Shown: positions 1 through 11,154 of the stretch, in pieces | How the letters are laid out: every line of letters starts with the position of its first letter | How positions within the stretch are numbered: the stretch's first letter is position 1 | DNA from: Astrocystis sublimbata | Taxonomy: Eukaryota; Ascomycota; Sordariomycetes; Xylariales; Xylariaceae | Direction of reading: 5' to 3' | Assembly: GCA_022453515.1 (NCBI GenBank) | Contig: JAJNNY010000007.1 | Location: forward strand, 868,001 to 932,000 | DNA: 64,000 nt | Program-made: the position numbers and the translations under genes | The notes under the pieces: model-generated | The model's database searches: none | Seen by the model: the letters and a program-made list of their open reading frames with translations, nothing else | What the model was told of the DNA's origin: nothing

Positions 1-1051
1 GCTGCTAACGATCCTTTGCCAGCACGTGTTTCACTGTTCTTGCCTTCAAAAATGGCAAGGCTCAGGGTGCCCTGTTTGTCGCCATACAAACCTGGCTAAC
101 AACCTTACGAGTCTATACATGCCTCCTAACTCAACATCCGCTTCTTCAAATGATCCAGAGAAACCGCTTGTGCAGCCATTCGGTTCCAATATTTCCAATC
201 TGTGCACCGTGTGCGACTGTACCGAGGATATCTGGATCTGTCTCATATGCGGCAACGTTGGCTGCGGCAGATACAAACGTGGCCATGCAAAAGAGCATTG
301 GAAGAATACGGCACACACATTCTCACTAGAGCTCTCTACCCAGCATGTTTGGGACTACGCAGGCGACATGTGGGTTCACCGCTTGATTAGGGATAAGGGT
401 GACGGCAAATTGGTTGATCTCCCAGGACATCAACAGCTGGGGACTGGAAATCAGGGTGATGATGTTGTGCCCAGAGCGAAATTGGAGAACATCGGTATAG
501 AGTATACGCACCTTCTCACGAGTCAACTGGAGAGCCAACGTCTTTACTTTGACGAGCTGCTGTCCAAAGCAGTCGACAAAGCAGCAAATGCATCAACATT
601 GGCAGAGAGGGCAATGATCCAGGCCTCCCATGCGCAGGAGGAGCTGCGAGAGGTCAAAATGGAGCAGCACACCATGCGGACAGAGACCATCCCGTCACTT
701 GAGAAAGACCTAGAGCGTGAGCGAACACGTGCAGCCAAATCAACGGACTTGGCTCGCAACCTTGGAAAGAGCCTTCAGGAGGAGAAAAAAGTTTCGGAAG
801 GGCTCATGAAGCGTATTGAACATATCAACAAGGAGGTTGAGAGTTTGAACACTAAGCTCGCCGCCCTAACGCTGGAGAACGCCGACCTAAAGGATCAGAA
901 CCATGACTTGACCATGTTCATCTCGGGACAGGAAAAGCTCAAAGAAATGGAGGCCGAAGGACAAGTAGAGGAAGGGGAAATCCAGGAAAGCAGCGTTGCA
1001 TTACCGGAAGATAAGAAGCGGCGCAAAGGAAAAGGGAGAGCTGCTAAGTGA
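1..1051 (+). CDS. ETP1/BRAP2-type RING and ZnF-UBP E3 ubiquitin ligase, 5'-partial
   Basis: The frame is open to the left window edge (first full codon at base 2), so only the last 349 residues are present. The fragment opens inside a RING-H2 finger: C6, H8 and H11 are followed by CLQKW and CPVCR. A ZnF-UBP finger follows at about residues 68-130 (CTVC, then CLICGNVGCGRY, then HTFSLEL and WDYAGDMW). A long charged coiled coil covers about 170-320, and the tail is basic (KKRRKGKGR). This order, RING then UBP finger then coiled coil, is that of human BRAP2 (IMP) and yeast ETP1. The family binds ubiquitin through the UBP finger and modulates Ras/MAPK scaffolding in animals and ethanol and catabolite responses in yeast. 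The N-terminal BRAP2 RNA-recognition-like domain would lie outside the window. No intron is visible in the fragment. The family call is strong; the function in this fungus is inferred. Confidence 0.9.
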   Translation, partial: LLTILCQHVFHCSCLQKWQGSGCPVCRHTNLANNLTSLYMPPNSTSASSNDPEKPLVQPFGSNISNLCTVCDCTEDIWICLICGNVGCGRYKRGHAKEHWKNTAHTFSLELSTQHVWDYAGDMWVHRLIRDKGDGKLVDLPGHQQLGTGNQGDDVVPRAKLENIGIEYTHLLTSQLESQRLYFDELLSKAVDKAANASTLAERAMIQASHAQEELREVKMEQHTMRTETIPSLEKDLERERTRAAKSTDLARNLGKSLQEEKKVSEGLMKRIEHINKEVESLNTKLAALTLENADLKDQNHDLTMFISGQEKLKEMEAEGQVEEGEIQESSVALPEDKKRRKGKGRAAK

Positions 1052-2543
1052 AAGGGTTAGTCAACCGAGGCCCGGCAGGCTCTTGAACAACCGGCCGGCC
1101 CATTCTCGTTGAAAGAGATAGATACGGTCCCTTACCCCACGCGAAAGGAAAAACCCTTGCGTGGGCGATTCGCGTGACTGGTGGCGGAACGGCCCATTCC
1201 TACATGTCAGCCGGTTTATCTAAGTCTGTATTTGGTTGCACGGTGGAAGTGGAGAACAACCTCTGCAGCATGATACCAACTTGCCTGAAGCCCATGTAGC
1301 AGTACTCAAAACCTCCAAATTTTAGAGATCCTGAGTCTGGATGATGATAGCGGAGTACTGGTCTTGAATGGCCCCATCATGAGAGCTTCCACACTACCAT
1401 GTGTCGTATTGATTCCAATCATTGACGACACAGTTGGGCCTCGATGCCCGTACGTGACGACAAGCAAATCGATTGACCCGGTCCATATCACAAATGCATA
1501 ACAAGAGATCTATATCGCCAGGGTGGCTCCGAGGTCTCCTGATACTACCCAAGAAACCTCATTCCCAACAATTGTACAATTACGAAGGGATCGAATAAGG
1601 AAATGGCAAAAAGCTTATCTGCGTCGATTTCAACCAACTGGAGAATAGTAAGTGGGAACTGTCTAGCCTTAGGTAGGTTCCAAAGTGGTAGTCTCGGTAG
1701 TGACAGTTTTGAACATTTTATCAGATGGCATTGCTTTAGATTTGATTATCTGTATTATCGACGATGGTAAATCCGGAATTTTGAGGTATTGGTTGTATAG
1801 CATGGGGTATGAACCTTTCTTTGACTTCCAGTTTGAACATGAGGGCGTCTGTAAGTAACACGCCATTCAGATGAAGTGTAACCGTGTGATGGCGCGCCCC
1901 CAGTTGAAGGTGCGCTAACAAGAACAAGGGCCCACTAGTATTGTGCCTTACGGGCAGGTATGTGGTTACGAGCCTCGGCTTGATAGGTGCCCATTTGGGT
2001 ACCTAAGCCTAGGTACGACGAGGCAGGACCTAGGCGATTGCATTGGTACCTAGGCCCGCTAGGCCCCTGGGTTAGTAGGGCGCAGTGGCTGGCCCCATAG
2101 CGCATAATATGACGAATGTGATTTCTCCCCCGCGAGACTCGAATTTCGAAATTCCAAAGCTACCATCCTTGCTGCCCACAACGTCGCCTCGTTTCCCCCT
2201 CCACATCCATCTTATCCATATACCACGACGTGCCCCGTGAAGCTGCAACGTACTTGTATCTCCCACAGTCTTAGGACTGTAGCCATTCGACTCCCTCCCT
2301 CTCCCGTGCTCTCCCACCGCGCAAGGCAGCAGATGATTTCGTCGACGCAGACCCCGCACTCGCACTAGGTATTCCGATGCATTGAGTTTTGGCGATACTA
2401 GATAACACACAGAGCACCCTGGCGCCATTTCATCTCCGTTTGTCTCAAGTCGGCTCTCGGGTCTGAATTTCGACTCCATCACTCGTCCTCCCCCCTCTTG
2501 CCTCTCCCTCTCCCTTCCTCTCTCCCTTGTTATCCCATCGATT
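1052..2543. other. Intergenic spacer between the ETP1-like gene and the GPAT gene
   Basis: I see no coding gene here. Bases 1960-2075 are rich in CCTAGG and GGTACC-type words (several CCTAGG cores within about 110 bp), the repeat family seen across the window. The last 60 bases form a pyrimidine-rich leader. Confidence 0.7.
2484..2534 (+). promoter_or_regulatory. C/T-rich leader upstream of the GPAT start
   Basis: About 50 bases are almost purely C and T and end 9 bases before the ATG at 2544. Such pyrimidine tracts commonly mark transcription start regions in filamentous fungal promoters. The role is inferred. Confidence 0.45.
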
Positions 2544-4817
2544 ATGGCAGATCCCCAGAAACCCAGCAATGGGGTACCAGCTTCGGGCTCAAGCTCGAGC
2601 GTCTCGAAGAAGAAGCACCAGAAGGAGCTGTATCCCATGAGCCCATTCAAGTACGATACCTTCCTCCACACCTTTTCCATCCTCGTCGATCTGTTCTTCC
2701 GCGAAGTCCACCCCCGAGGTGCCTGGCGCGTGCCCAGGAGCGGCCCGATCCTCTTCGTCGCAGCGCCTCATGCCAACCAATTCGTCGACGGCCTAGTTCT
2801 ACAGCGGACATTGAAGCGCGAGGCAAAACGCCGTGTTGGCCTCCTGATTGCTGAGAAGTCCGTCCATGGCTTCATCGGCTGGGGCTCTCGTCAAACCGGC
2901 TCTGTCCCTGTCGGCCGGGCCCAGGACAAGGCAAAGCCTTCGAAAGGTCTCATCTATATGCCAGATCCTATCAATGACCCCACCCTGATACGCGGCATCG
3001 GGACCGACTTCGAGAAGGAGGCCGAAGTGGGTGGCATGGTTTTCCTGCCTTCTGTGAAGGGCCAATCTGGAAGCTCCGTCGACATCGCCAAGATCATAGG
3101 CCCCGAAGAATTGCGCACAAAACGACCGTTCAAGGGGAAGGTTGCGATGTTTCAGCTCACCGGTCGGGATGACATTGACAGTCAAGGCAACCTTGGTGAC
3201 AAGAATCGAAAAGGGACCCAGGATGGTTATGAAGGCACAAAGTACAAGCTGGCACCTCACATAGACCAGACAGACGTATACAAGGCTGTCTTCAGCCGTT
3301 TGAATTCAGGCGGCTGCATCGGCATCTTCCCCGAAGGTGGTAGCCACGACAGAACCGAGCTTCTGCCCTTGAAAGCCGGCGTTGCCATTATGGCCTTAGG
3401 GGCCCTCGCCGAAGACCCCGACTGCGGCCTACAGATCGTTCCCGTCGGTATGAACTATTTCCACGCTCACAAATTCAGGTCGAGGGCCGTAGTGGAATTC
3501 GGTGCCCCCTTTAGAATCCCGAACGACCTGGTTGAGAAGTACAAGAACAACCAGAGGCGAGATGCCATTGCACAGACGCTAGACATGGTGCACCAAGCAC
3601 TGAGCGCAGTTACTGTTTCCTCGCCCGACTACGATACCCTCATGTGCATACAGGCGGCGAGACGCCTCTATAACACGGGAAAGAAGCTCCCTCTGCCCAC
3701 AGTGGTGGAGCTGAACAGAAAACTCGCAATAGGATTCTCCAAGTACAAAGATGATCCACGCATCGTAGGCCTGATGTCCAACCTCAGAGATTACAACAAA
3801 CAACTCCTCTACCTGAACATCAAAGATCACCAGCTGGGATATGCCAAAATGACGCCAGTGAGAATGATATTCACACTACTCTACCGAGTCACCAAGCTAC
3901 TAGTCCTCTCAATCGGTGTCGTGCCCGGCCTCGTGCTGTTTGCTCCTGTCTTCGTGGCTACGAAGTACATCAGTCACCAGAAAGCCAAAGAAGCCCTGGC
4001 AGGCTCATCCGTCAAGATCCAAGGCCGGGATGTCATGGCCACCTGGAAACTTCTCGTTGCCATGGCTTTTGCACCGGCACTCTACAATCTTTATTCCATC
4101 GTCCTCACCTTCAAGGTCTACCAAGACAACCTCTGGGGTTACTGGCCTAGCTCCATTCCTTTCTTTCTCGTGTACATGATCGCCTGGATCATCTTCCCCG
4201 CTATCACGTTCGCCGCTTTCCGAATCGGCGAGGTTGGCATGGACATCCTGAAATCGCTACGGCCGCTCATCCGTTGCATCAGCCCCACGTCGAGCTATAG
4301 TGTCCAGAGACTACGCGAGCGACGAGTCGAATTATCAAAGCAAGTCGTCACGGTGATTAATGATCTCGGTCCTGACATGTACGATGACTTTGACAAGTCG
4401 CGGGTGGTGCCCGACCCGTTCCGCGAGGACGGCTTCCTCGGCTTGCGAGAAGAGCCCGGCATTCCCACCATACGCAGCGACAGCGAATCCGTTATTTCAT
4501 CGCCACCCGATTCCCCCGGCTTGATACGCAGAAACACGACAAGGTCGGGCCAGGCGGTCCCACGAAACGAGTCCTTCAGCAATATTGGGGCTATCGGCAT
4601 GTTTGCCACACGGCCCCCATCGCGGTCTAGGAGTCGGAGCAGCAGCGCTGGCGGTGGATTCGGATCTGGAGGTTTCCCCGTGTCTGGTTTCACAACCCTG
4701 GACTCGCAGGAAGGATTCCAGCAGGCGAATAACAAGATCAGGGCGGCGATGCAGGAGAGAAGCCAGCTGAGGAGGAGAAATAGCGGCTTTTCGCTTGGCG
4801 ATGAGAGTGATGCATGA
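2544..4817 (+). CDS. Glycerol-3-phosphate O-acyltransferase, SCT1/GPT2 (Gat) family
   Basis: A single uninterrupted exon encodes 757 residues. The enzyme adds the first acyl chain to glycerol-3-phosphate (and dihydroxyacetone phosphate) in the ER, starting phosphatidate and triacylglycerol synthesis. The acyltransferase motifs are clear: APHANQFVD with catalytic His76 and Asp82, and GIFPEGGSHDR, whose FPEGGSHDR core is residues 262-270. Hydrophobic segments at about 436-476, 501-523 and 537-563 follow the catalytic part, as in yeast Sct1 and Gpt2. The tail after about 600 is rich in Ser, Arg and Pro (SRSRSRSSSAGGG) and is a likely phosphorylated regulatory region. Length matches the yeast enzymes (about 740-760). 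The ATG at 2544 lies just after a C/T-rich leader, and no upstream in-frame start is needed. SCT1 and GPT2 cannot be told apart from sequence alone. Confidence 0.95.
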   Translation: MADPQKPSNGVPASGSSSSVSKKKHQKELYPMSPFKYDTFLHTFSILVDLFFREVHPRGAWRVPRSGPILFVAAPHANQFVDGLVLQRTLKREAKRRVGLLIAEKSVHGFIGWGSRQTGSVPVGRAQDKAKPSKGLIYMPDPINDPTLIRGIGTDFEKEAEVGGMVFLPSVKGQSGSSVDIAKIIGPEELRTKRPFKGKVAMFQLTGRDDIDSQGNLGDKNRKGTQDGYEGTKYKLAPHIDQTDVYKAVFSRLNSGGCIGIFPEGGSHDRTELLPLKAGVAIMALGALAEDPDCGLQIVPVGMNYFHAHKFRSRAVVEFGAPFRIPNDLVEKYKNNQRRDAIAQTLDMVHQALSAVTVSSPDYDTLMCIQAARRLYNTGKKLPLPTVVELNRKLAIGFSKYKDDPRIVGLMSNLRDYNKQLLYLNIKDHQLGYAKMTPVRMIFTLLYRVTKLLVLSIGVVPGLVLFAPVFVATKYISHQKAKEALAGSSVKIQGRDVMATWKLLVAMAFAPALYNLYSIVLTFKVYQDNLWGYWPSSIPFFLVYMIAWIIFPAITFAAFRIGEVGMDILKSLRPLIRCISPTSSYSVQRLRERRVELSKQVVTVINDLGPDMYDDFDKSRVVPDPFREDGFLGLREEPGIPTIRSDSESVISSPPDSPGLIRRNTTRSGQAVPRNESFSNIGAIGMFATRPPSRSRSRSSSAGGGFGSGGFPVSGFTTLDSQEGFQQANNKIRAAMQERSQLRRRNSGFSLGDESDA

Positions 4818-6234
4818 TTTTTTCAGTTTGTGGGTGGTTTTTGGCTATTGGAGCTAATGAAGAATGGTGGCGGCGGCTCGCAGCATTAATCGTTTGCCCA
4901 ATTTCTCTTCATCTATCTTGTAGACCATTTCCTCCCCTTGATTTTATAATTTTGGTTTCTGTGTTAGAAATCGGACATACCCGTTCTCGCAAGCATCAAA
5001 CCATTCGTCTCATTCCATTGCTTACTGATATATATGTACGTTGGGGATGGATCTTTTTTCTTTTTCAATGTTTTCTAGCAACGCGTGAGACAAGCACGGA
5101 AGGGAGAGACTCCCATAATGGCGTAATACAAACCACCATCTTCATACCTCATTGTAAGCCAGGTGTCATTAAAGATGAGAAAATAATATATATGTTGTGT
5201 ATGATTTATTACCCAGTCCTTGGTTCTAGCACCTACACAGGCGGGGGCAATTGGATGTCTAAACTTTGAAGACTGTAGGTAGGTACCTACCTAGGTACCT
5301 AGATAAAGTGCCTGATAGATACCTAAGGTACTTGAAAATAGGAATCGGGCATCTGCCAATCGTGTCTCCGGATTAGATCTGATAAATGCGAGCTGTGGGC
5401 TGATGATGACACCATCTGATAAGTTTAGGTACCTGTCTGTAGTCAACATCCTTGAAGAGGTAGATTCTCAAATGAGACCACCTACCTATATATGTATCTA
5501 TGTAGTTGGTAACGTGATAATTACCACTCTCGCAGTTTCTCAATTTCGCAATTTCCGACCCGAAAGTCGTCTCCGCAGTCTCCGTGCTGTAAGTCGCACC
5601 ACTGCGGATCGTCTCTCGGCTTCTAGCATCTTACCACCGAGCTTCTCCGAGGGCCGTAGCAAAAGACAATCATATTTAATTAACATCGACCCTCGCATAC
5701 CTACAGGCAGCTGCCAAAAAATGCTAGAGATCTGCTTTCCCGCACGTACAGATAGTACGAGGCTTGATATCATTGCTACACTACCTAGATATTATCACGT
5801 ACTCAAGCAACACCGAGCACCTCCGTTCGACTACCGCAAGGGCCGAGGGATCAGCTTTAGACGGCCGATTTGTAATAGGTCAGTGATCCACGCTGCCACG
5901 GTCGACTCGTCGACTCTTTTACCAGCCAAGTCAGTGTGTTGGTTGTCTATATGGTCAGCAAGCCATCGCGGCGCCTAGCTCAAGACCGATCACGGGCCCC
6001 GAGCTCGCCGATCGGCCTCAATGTTGCTGTGCACAACGCCGAGAGGAATGGTGGATGAATACTCATGAATACAGTATAGCTGATTAGTGCCGATCAGATA
6101 CGTCAAGTTCGCTCCATGCGCAGTACCTAGTGCGAAGGGAGATCCCCGCCGGTCTAGCGTAGTGCGACGCACCTAAGGGCAAACAAAGTACCGTCGTGTA
6201 AGCCGGATCGCGCGCCCACTCTTTTCTTCCCATC
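4818..6234. other. Intergenic spacer upstream of the APD1-like gene
   Basis: I see no supported gene. The first 450 bases are A/T-rich and probably the GPAT 3' UTR. A dense GGTACC/CCTAGG cluster sits at 5278-5300, with a perfect ACCTAGGT at 5289-5296. An open frame at 5403-5978 has no recognisable domain. Confidence 0.65.
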
Positions 6235-7525
6235 ATGACGGCGGCGACGGACGGCGGGGCCTCGTCCTCGACTCCTACTCCGTCGCAACATGCACAAGCA
6301 CCTCCGATAGCAGCAGCACGCCAGCCGCCTCTGAAGCAGAAGATGGCGCTGGGACTGAAGTCTCTTCTCGGCAGCGCGCGGCGGTTCGCCACCGGCGAAG
6401 AGCCCGCCACGGTGCCGGACCTGGCCAGCCTGTTCTCGCCCACGGACCCGGCCGTCGACGGGGAGGATTGCACGCACGACTGTGAGAGCTGCCACCTCTC
6501 GTATCCGCGTGGGTTCAAGGTCGACACGGAGGATCTGCTGTACGGGCATGTGAAGGGCTGGAGTACGCATGTCATTGTGGCTACGGGCAAGACCGACTGG
6601 GTGCGCGATGTTGCGGACGAGAAGGGGAGCGTAATGGAGGCGTTTGGGGCCGCCACGAGCCCGTCGAATGGCGTATGTCTCACCCACCTTCCCACTTGCA
6701 GCGTCGAGTGATACACCCTGGACTACATAACAACAGGTGATCTTATTCGTTTCATAGCGCCTCATGCTCTCGGCCTCCAACATTCCTACGCCCTCGCACA
6801 CGTCCGACTACTCGGAGCCTACGAGCGCCCTCATACTTCCCGCCTTCACTGTGATCGAGAACCTCACGCCTGCCGCTGTCCCGCTTCTTATCTCGTCGTA
6901 CATCAACCACGCGCCCACGTCGAAGTCGCCGCTCGATCCCATAAGCCTACCGCGCTTCCTGCCCCTGCCGACGCTCCCCGGCGCGCAACAGCTCCTCGCG
7001 CGCCCCTCGCCGCACCGGGCGCTGGTCCTGCTCTGCTCGCACAAGACGCGAGACGCGCGCTGCGGACAGAGCGCGCCGATCCTGCGGAAGGAACTCGAGA
7101 GGCACTTGCGGCCGCTGGGCTTGTTCCGCGACCTGGACGACGAACGGCCGGGCGGCGTTGGCGTGTACTTCATCAACCACGTGGGCGGCCACAAGTACTC
7201 GGCTAACATGATGGTCTACCGCCGGCCGGATGCATTCGGGGTCGATGCGGTGGAGAGGGGAAAGCTGGCCCCGGGAGAGGAGGTCACCGTCAGGAGCGAG
7301 GGGAGGAAGAAGGCAGAGGATAAGGTGGAAGAAAGTGGCGAGAGCGGCGAGAACGGAAATGGTGGCGATGACGTTGGCGCTGCGCAGTGTATATGGCTCG
7401 CGCGCGTAAGGCCGGAGGACTGTGAGAACATTGTGAAGTACACGATTCTCCAGGGCAAGGTCGTGAAACCGGACAGTCAACTGCGTGGGGGATTTGACCG
7501 TGGTAAGGGACTGATGAGTTGGTGA
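6235..7525 (+). CDS. APD1-like sucrase/ferredoxin-fold [2Fe-2S] protein
   Basis: Two exons, 6235-6672 and 6758-7525, separated by an 85-nt intron with a GTATGT donor and TAG acceptor, give 401 residues. The junction reads SNG then RLMLSASN, as in other family members. The fold is thioredoxin-like ferredoxin (sucrase/ferredoxin-like family, yeast Apd1 and Aim32). The conserved CSHKTRDARC supplies Cys239 and Cys248, and HVGGHKY supplies His287 and His291. In yeast Apd1 the mixed His/Cys [2Fe-2S] cluster uses a C-x8-C pair and an H-x3-H pair, so all four ligands appear present with the same spacing. An N-terminal cysteine-rich stretch (CTHDCESC) begins near residue 80. Apd1 is a redox protein linked to actin patch distribution and drug or oxidant tolerance in yeast; its physiological partner is unclear. 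A low-complexity Glu/Gly/Lys insert lies after the His pair. Confidence 0.9.
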
Positions 7526-8392
7526 TGAATGAATGTGTTCTTCCGAAACACGGTTACGAGAGAAATACAGATGCGCGGCACTCTCTGGCTATCACAAGGC
7601 CGAGTCATGACGGCTCTTCATGGCTTGCTCACTCAGGCATTAGAAGGAGATACACACACAACCTTGGGCACGGTATAGCACGGCATGGCGCATTAGACCT
7701 GGATTTGAGTCGGGGATAAACAAACGCACGGAAGAAGCTTTTGCGATGGGAGGATTAGCAAGCCTCTATTTCCAATTAGTTCGGAATCTGAAACAGACTG
7801 ATGTAGATACCTAGATAAGATAGATAGAAAGATGGAATGAAGCATTTTATGTAGGTTAGATGGGGGAGTGAACGACGCGTTTGCTTGTTGCTTTTGCTAA
7901 TGTTACACGCTCTCTTGGGCTGTTTCAACAGCGGGAGGAACCGCAACAAAGAAGTCAAGAACAGACTTAGACAATACTGAAATTTGCCAAATACCGACAC
8001 CTGAAAAAAGGGAGTATTGACCTAGATGTTGATTTGCTCCTGTTATTAACATGGCCGACACCAAGTACATGGACACCCACGTGATAGGTCAAGTGAGGTG
8101 GATGGACCTAACACGAGCCTCGGTACAAGTCGTCCTCCCCATGCCCCCCGAGCCCCCCCCCCCCCCCTGGTCTGGTTAGCCCTGGGCGCATCATCAAATG
8201 AATCGCCAACCTCTCCTACCCGTGGACCTAACCTGCACCTACCTACAATAACCATCTATCCTTCCTTGCGCGACAGGCCAGCCGAGCCTGCATCTCACAA
8301 CGGCGCTTCAGCTCCATCTCGCCACAACACATTGTATGCATAACATGCCATAACATGACATGATCTATTGTCGGTCAACATAAGCTGCAAAC
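7526..8392. other. Intergenic spacer upstream of PEX14
   Basis: No gene is visible. It contains a 15-base C run at 8153-8167 preceded by a 6-base C run. The downstream part probably holds the PEX14 promoter. Confidence 0.65.
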
Positions 8393-9695
8393 ATGGCTAT
8401 TCGCGAGGACGTCGTGTCCTCCGCGGTCGCATGTACGTACGCGTGCTCCCTTCTGCCGTTGCCCGTCTTCCCTTCTTCGTGTCGAGTACCTCGAGGCGAG
8501 AAGCATTATCCCCATCACATCCGAGCAAACGTGACAAGCAGCAATGGCCCATCGCTAATCAACTCGACGTGCAGTCTTGCAGGACCCCAACGTCGTCTCG
8601 TCGTCCTTGGAGAGCAAGCTATCGTTCTTCCGCTCCAAGAACCTCACGCAAGAGGAAATCGATGCGGCATTCGCTCGCACCGGAGGTCCACCGCCTCCTA
8701 CCCCGGTAACGTCGCAGACCGTCGCGGCACCAGCTCAGCAACAACCATACTACCCACAGCAACCGCCATACGGATGGCGAGAACCTCCCCCAGAGCCCCC
8801 TAAGAGGGATTGGCGCGACTGGTTTATCATGGCAACTGTCGTAGGCGGCGTCAGCTACGGTTTATACTTCATCTCCAAGGTATGCGGCTATCATTCTTCA
8901 TTCGGCTGGGAAATGCTGACCCCAGGATAGCGATATCTTTATCCCTTAGTAGCTCCGCCCACCCCAGAGAGACTGGACCAGGACAAGGCGTCTGTGGACG
9001 AGCAGTTCGAGAAGGCATTCGCAACTCTCGAGCAGCTGGCCAAAGACACGGAAACCCTCAAGGCGTCCGAAGCTGCGCGCACCGAGAAACTGGATAAGGT
9101 ACTCGAAGACCTCGAGCAATTCGTCAAAGACTCCAAATCCGCGAGTCGTCGGCAGGAGGACGAGACAGAGCGCCTGCGTGAGGACATAAAGACCATCAAC
9201 GCTACTATCCCCAGGTCCATGACCGCCCACAAGGAGTTCACCGACGGTCGACTCAAGGAGATCAGCACCGAGGTGAAGAGCCTGAAGTCTCTCATATGGC
9301 AGCGCATGAACCCGACACCACAAGCACAGGCCCCATCACCCGCGGCCCCGTCCGCCACGCCATACAATGGCGGAGTGTCCGCTTCGCTCCGACCCACCAG
9401 CACCAACGCGACGGCCGTGAGCCCCGTACCTACCCCATCTACAGAGACGAAAGAGAATGGGAGCTTGAACGGTGGTAGCAGTGCACAGAATGAGGCGAGC
9501 CCGAACACGTCGACCGCAACAGCGGCCTCTAGCAAACAGGACTACATGTCGTCACTGGGTGGGCGATCCAGTCCCTTCGGCACTGGTGCCCCAGCAGCCA
9601 AGGCGTCCATCCCAGCATGGCAAATGGCCGCAACCAGTTCCAAGACACCGGAGACTGCTGCCAGCGGCTCTTCGGTGAGCGGAAGCGGTTCTTAG
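8393..9695 (+). CDS. PEX14: Peroxisomal membrane docking protein PEX14
   Basis: Three exons, 8393-8432, 8575-8879 and 8931-9695, encode 369 residues. The first intron (142 nt, GTACGT...CAG) splits a Phe codon, giving SSAVAFLQDPNV. The second (51 nt) joins ISK to RYLYPLV; an earlier AG at 8924-8925 would create a stop, so 8931 is the supported acceptor. PEX14 docks the cargo receptor PEX5 at the peroxisome and is part of the import pore. Visible parts are the conserved N-terminal helical domain (about residues 1-60, FLQDPNV...LESKLSFFRSKNLT), a Pro/Gln-rich linker, one hydrophobic membrane segment (about 96-117), a long coiled coil to about 230, and a Ser/Ala/Thr-rich tail. An AATAAA lies 67 bases after the stop. 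Both the N-terminal domain and the architecture are diagnostic. Confidence 0.95.
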
Positions 9696-9761
9696 TAGTC
9701 ACTCAACCTGCCTGCAGAAGAGGAAACCAAGCAAGGGGACGAATAAGCACCAGTTGCATAT

Positions 9762-9767
9762 AATAAA
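9762..9767 (+). terminator. Candidate polyadenylation signal of PEX14
   Basis: A canonical AATAAA hexamer lies 67 bases after the PEX14 stop codon. Fungal poly(A) signals are degenerate, so this is a positional inference. Confidence 0.4.
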
Positions 9768-10107
9768 GAGGGTGCCAGTGTTACTGTGCGGAGTCCCTGA
9801 CGGCTCTAAATGGTAACGCCCAGTCGAGAATATAACGATATGCTTGTATTAGTAATGGTGCCTCGCGGATGAAGCGGAAAGAACAAAACCCTTTTTTGGT
9901 CAGGACACTAGCGTACAGAAAGTCCAAAACATATTGCATGGGGTGGTTGGGAGTCGGGAGTCGGTATACTTCAGAAGATATGTATACTAAGCTAGCGAAA
10001 GGGGCTAGCACTACTCTAGGCTGAATAATTATTATTGAACTTATCATGGCACTATTTGTTGGTGATGTCAAATGTGGTAGGTAATATATGGGCGCCCTCG
10101 GCTGGTC

Positions 10108-10130
10108 GGGGGGGGGGGGGGGGGGGGGGG
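10108..10130 (+). repeat. Homopolymer of 23 G
   Basis: An uninterrupted run of 23 G on the + strand lies about 410 bases after the PEX14 stop. Its true length is uncertain because such runs slip during replication and sequencing. Confidence 0.85.
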
Positions 10131-11126
10131 CATGCAGCTGAGGGTAGTCCGTCGAAGTTGGCCCGCAGAATAGAATACTCATCAAGAGTCCCCAGCTGGT
10201 AAGTAAGGTGGATGCTGCCCTTGGTATTCAGACATTGGCACGTGTGTAATACGCCCAGCGTCGAGATTCCGAGGCAAATGCCGGGGTCAATCCAGTCAAG
10301 TCATATTTGCGTAGGAGCTCCTTCGCGTTGTCCCCAAACCCTATGGTAAATATACGGGCATGGCTCGAATAGGACACTGATGATTTTCTTGAGATTCTCG
10401 TGTCGGGAGATCTGTCTCATGCTTCGCTGTGTTGTCCTCTCGGGTGATGGTGACGAATCGCATATTCCAAGTCGACGTGGTATGTCTAGCACCCATAAGC
10501 CCTATCAACTTGGGTGTTTGGCGTCGCATCGACGGTGATGTCTTATGTAATCAAGGATTCTCAAGTTAAACTTAAAATGGGATGAAATACCGAGCCGAGC
10601 GAGCCTCGGCTGACGACGAGACTACCTACATATGTACCTAGGTAAGATCCCCCACGTGTACCAGGCTCGCCAGGGTCGCCAGGTATCCTGTGCTTCAGCT
10701 GAAGAAGCTTAGCCTACCTAAGACTTTATTGCGGGATCTGTGCTCAATACAGGTTAAATGTCCCGGGTCGCCAGCCAATGAATGAAACATTGGTCGAAAC
10801 GTCACAGACTCGTGGATCCGCGATCCGGTAGGCTGGCATCTGGCTCTACAACGCATAGGGCATGTACGAGTATGTGAAAGCAGTTCCGTTTGGCTGGGAC
10901 GGAGCATCGAGACACACACGAGACGTGTGATACGAGCTCAGCGATCAACAGAACCATGGCAAGGCGAGTAGGAGTAAGACCATGAGGCCATGTATGCTGC
11001 TGTGTCTCATATCAAATTAAGTGTACACAGCTGCATTCACGATCATGGGCTGCTAGCCAAAAGACTTAGCCTGATTCTGCCTGAATGCTGGCTGGCGAGC
11101 TGGCAACGCGGGTTTCCACCTGCATC

Positions 11127-11154
11127 TATATAAGAGCCTATACAAGAGCCTATA
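11127..11154 (+). promoter_or_regulatory. TATA-like box with an 11-bp direct repeat
   Basis: TATATAAG at 11127-11134 is followed by two copies of AAGAGCCTATA (11132-11142 and 11144-11154). It lies about 430-460 bases upstream of the hydrolase ATG at 11584. A core promoter role is inferred from position and sequence only. Confidence 0.4.

Noticed and set aside
5403..5978. 191-codon open frame on +
   Set aside because: No domain, no conserved motif and an odd composition rich in Arg, Ser and Ile. It lies in a repeat-word spacer and has no supporting splice or promoter pattern.
9781..10185. 134-codon open frame on - with a poly-proline stretch
   Set aside because: The proline run is just the 23-G homopolymer read on the other strand. 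The rest shows no protein character.
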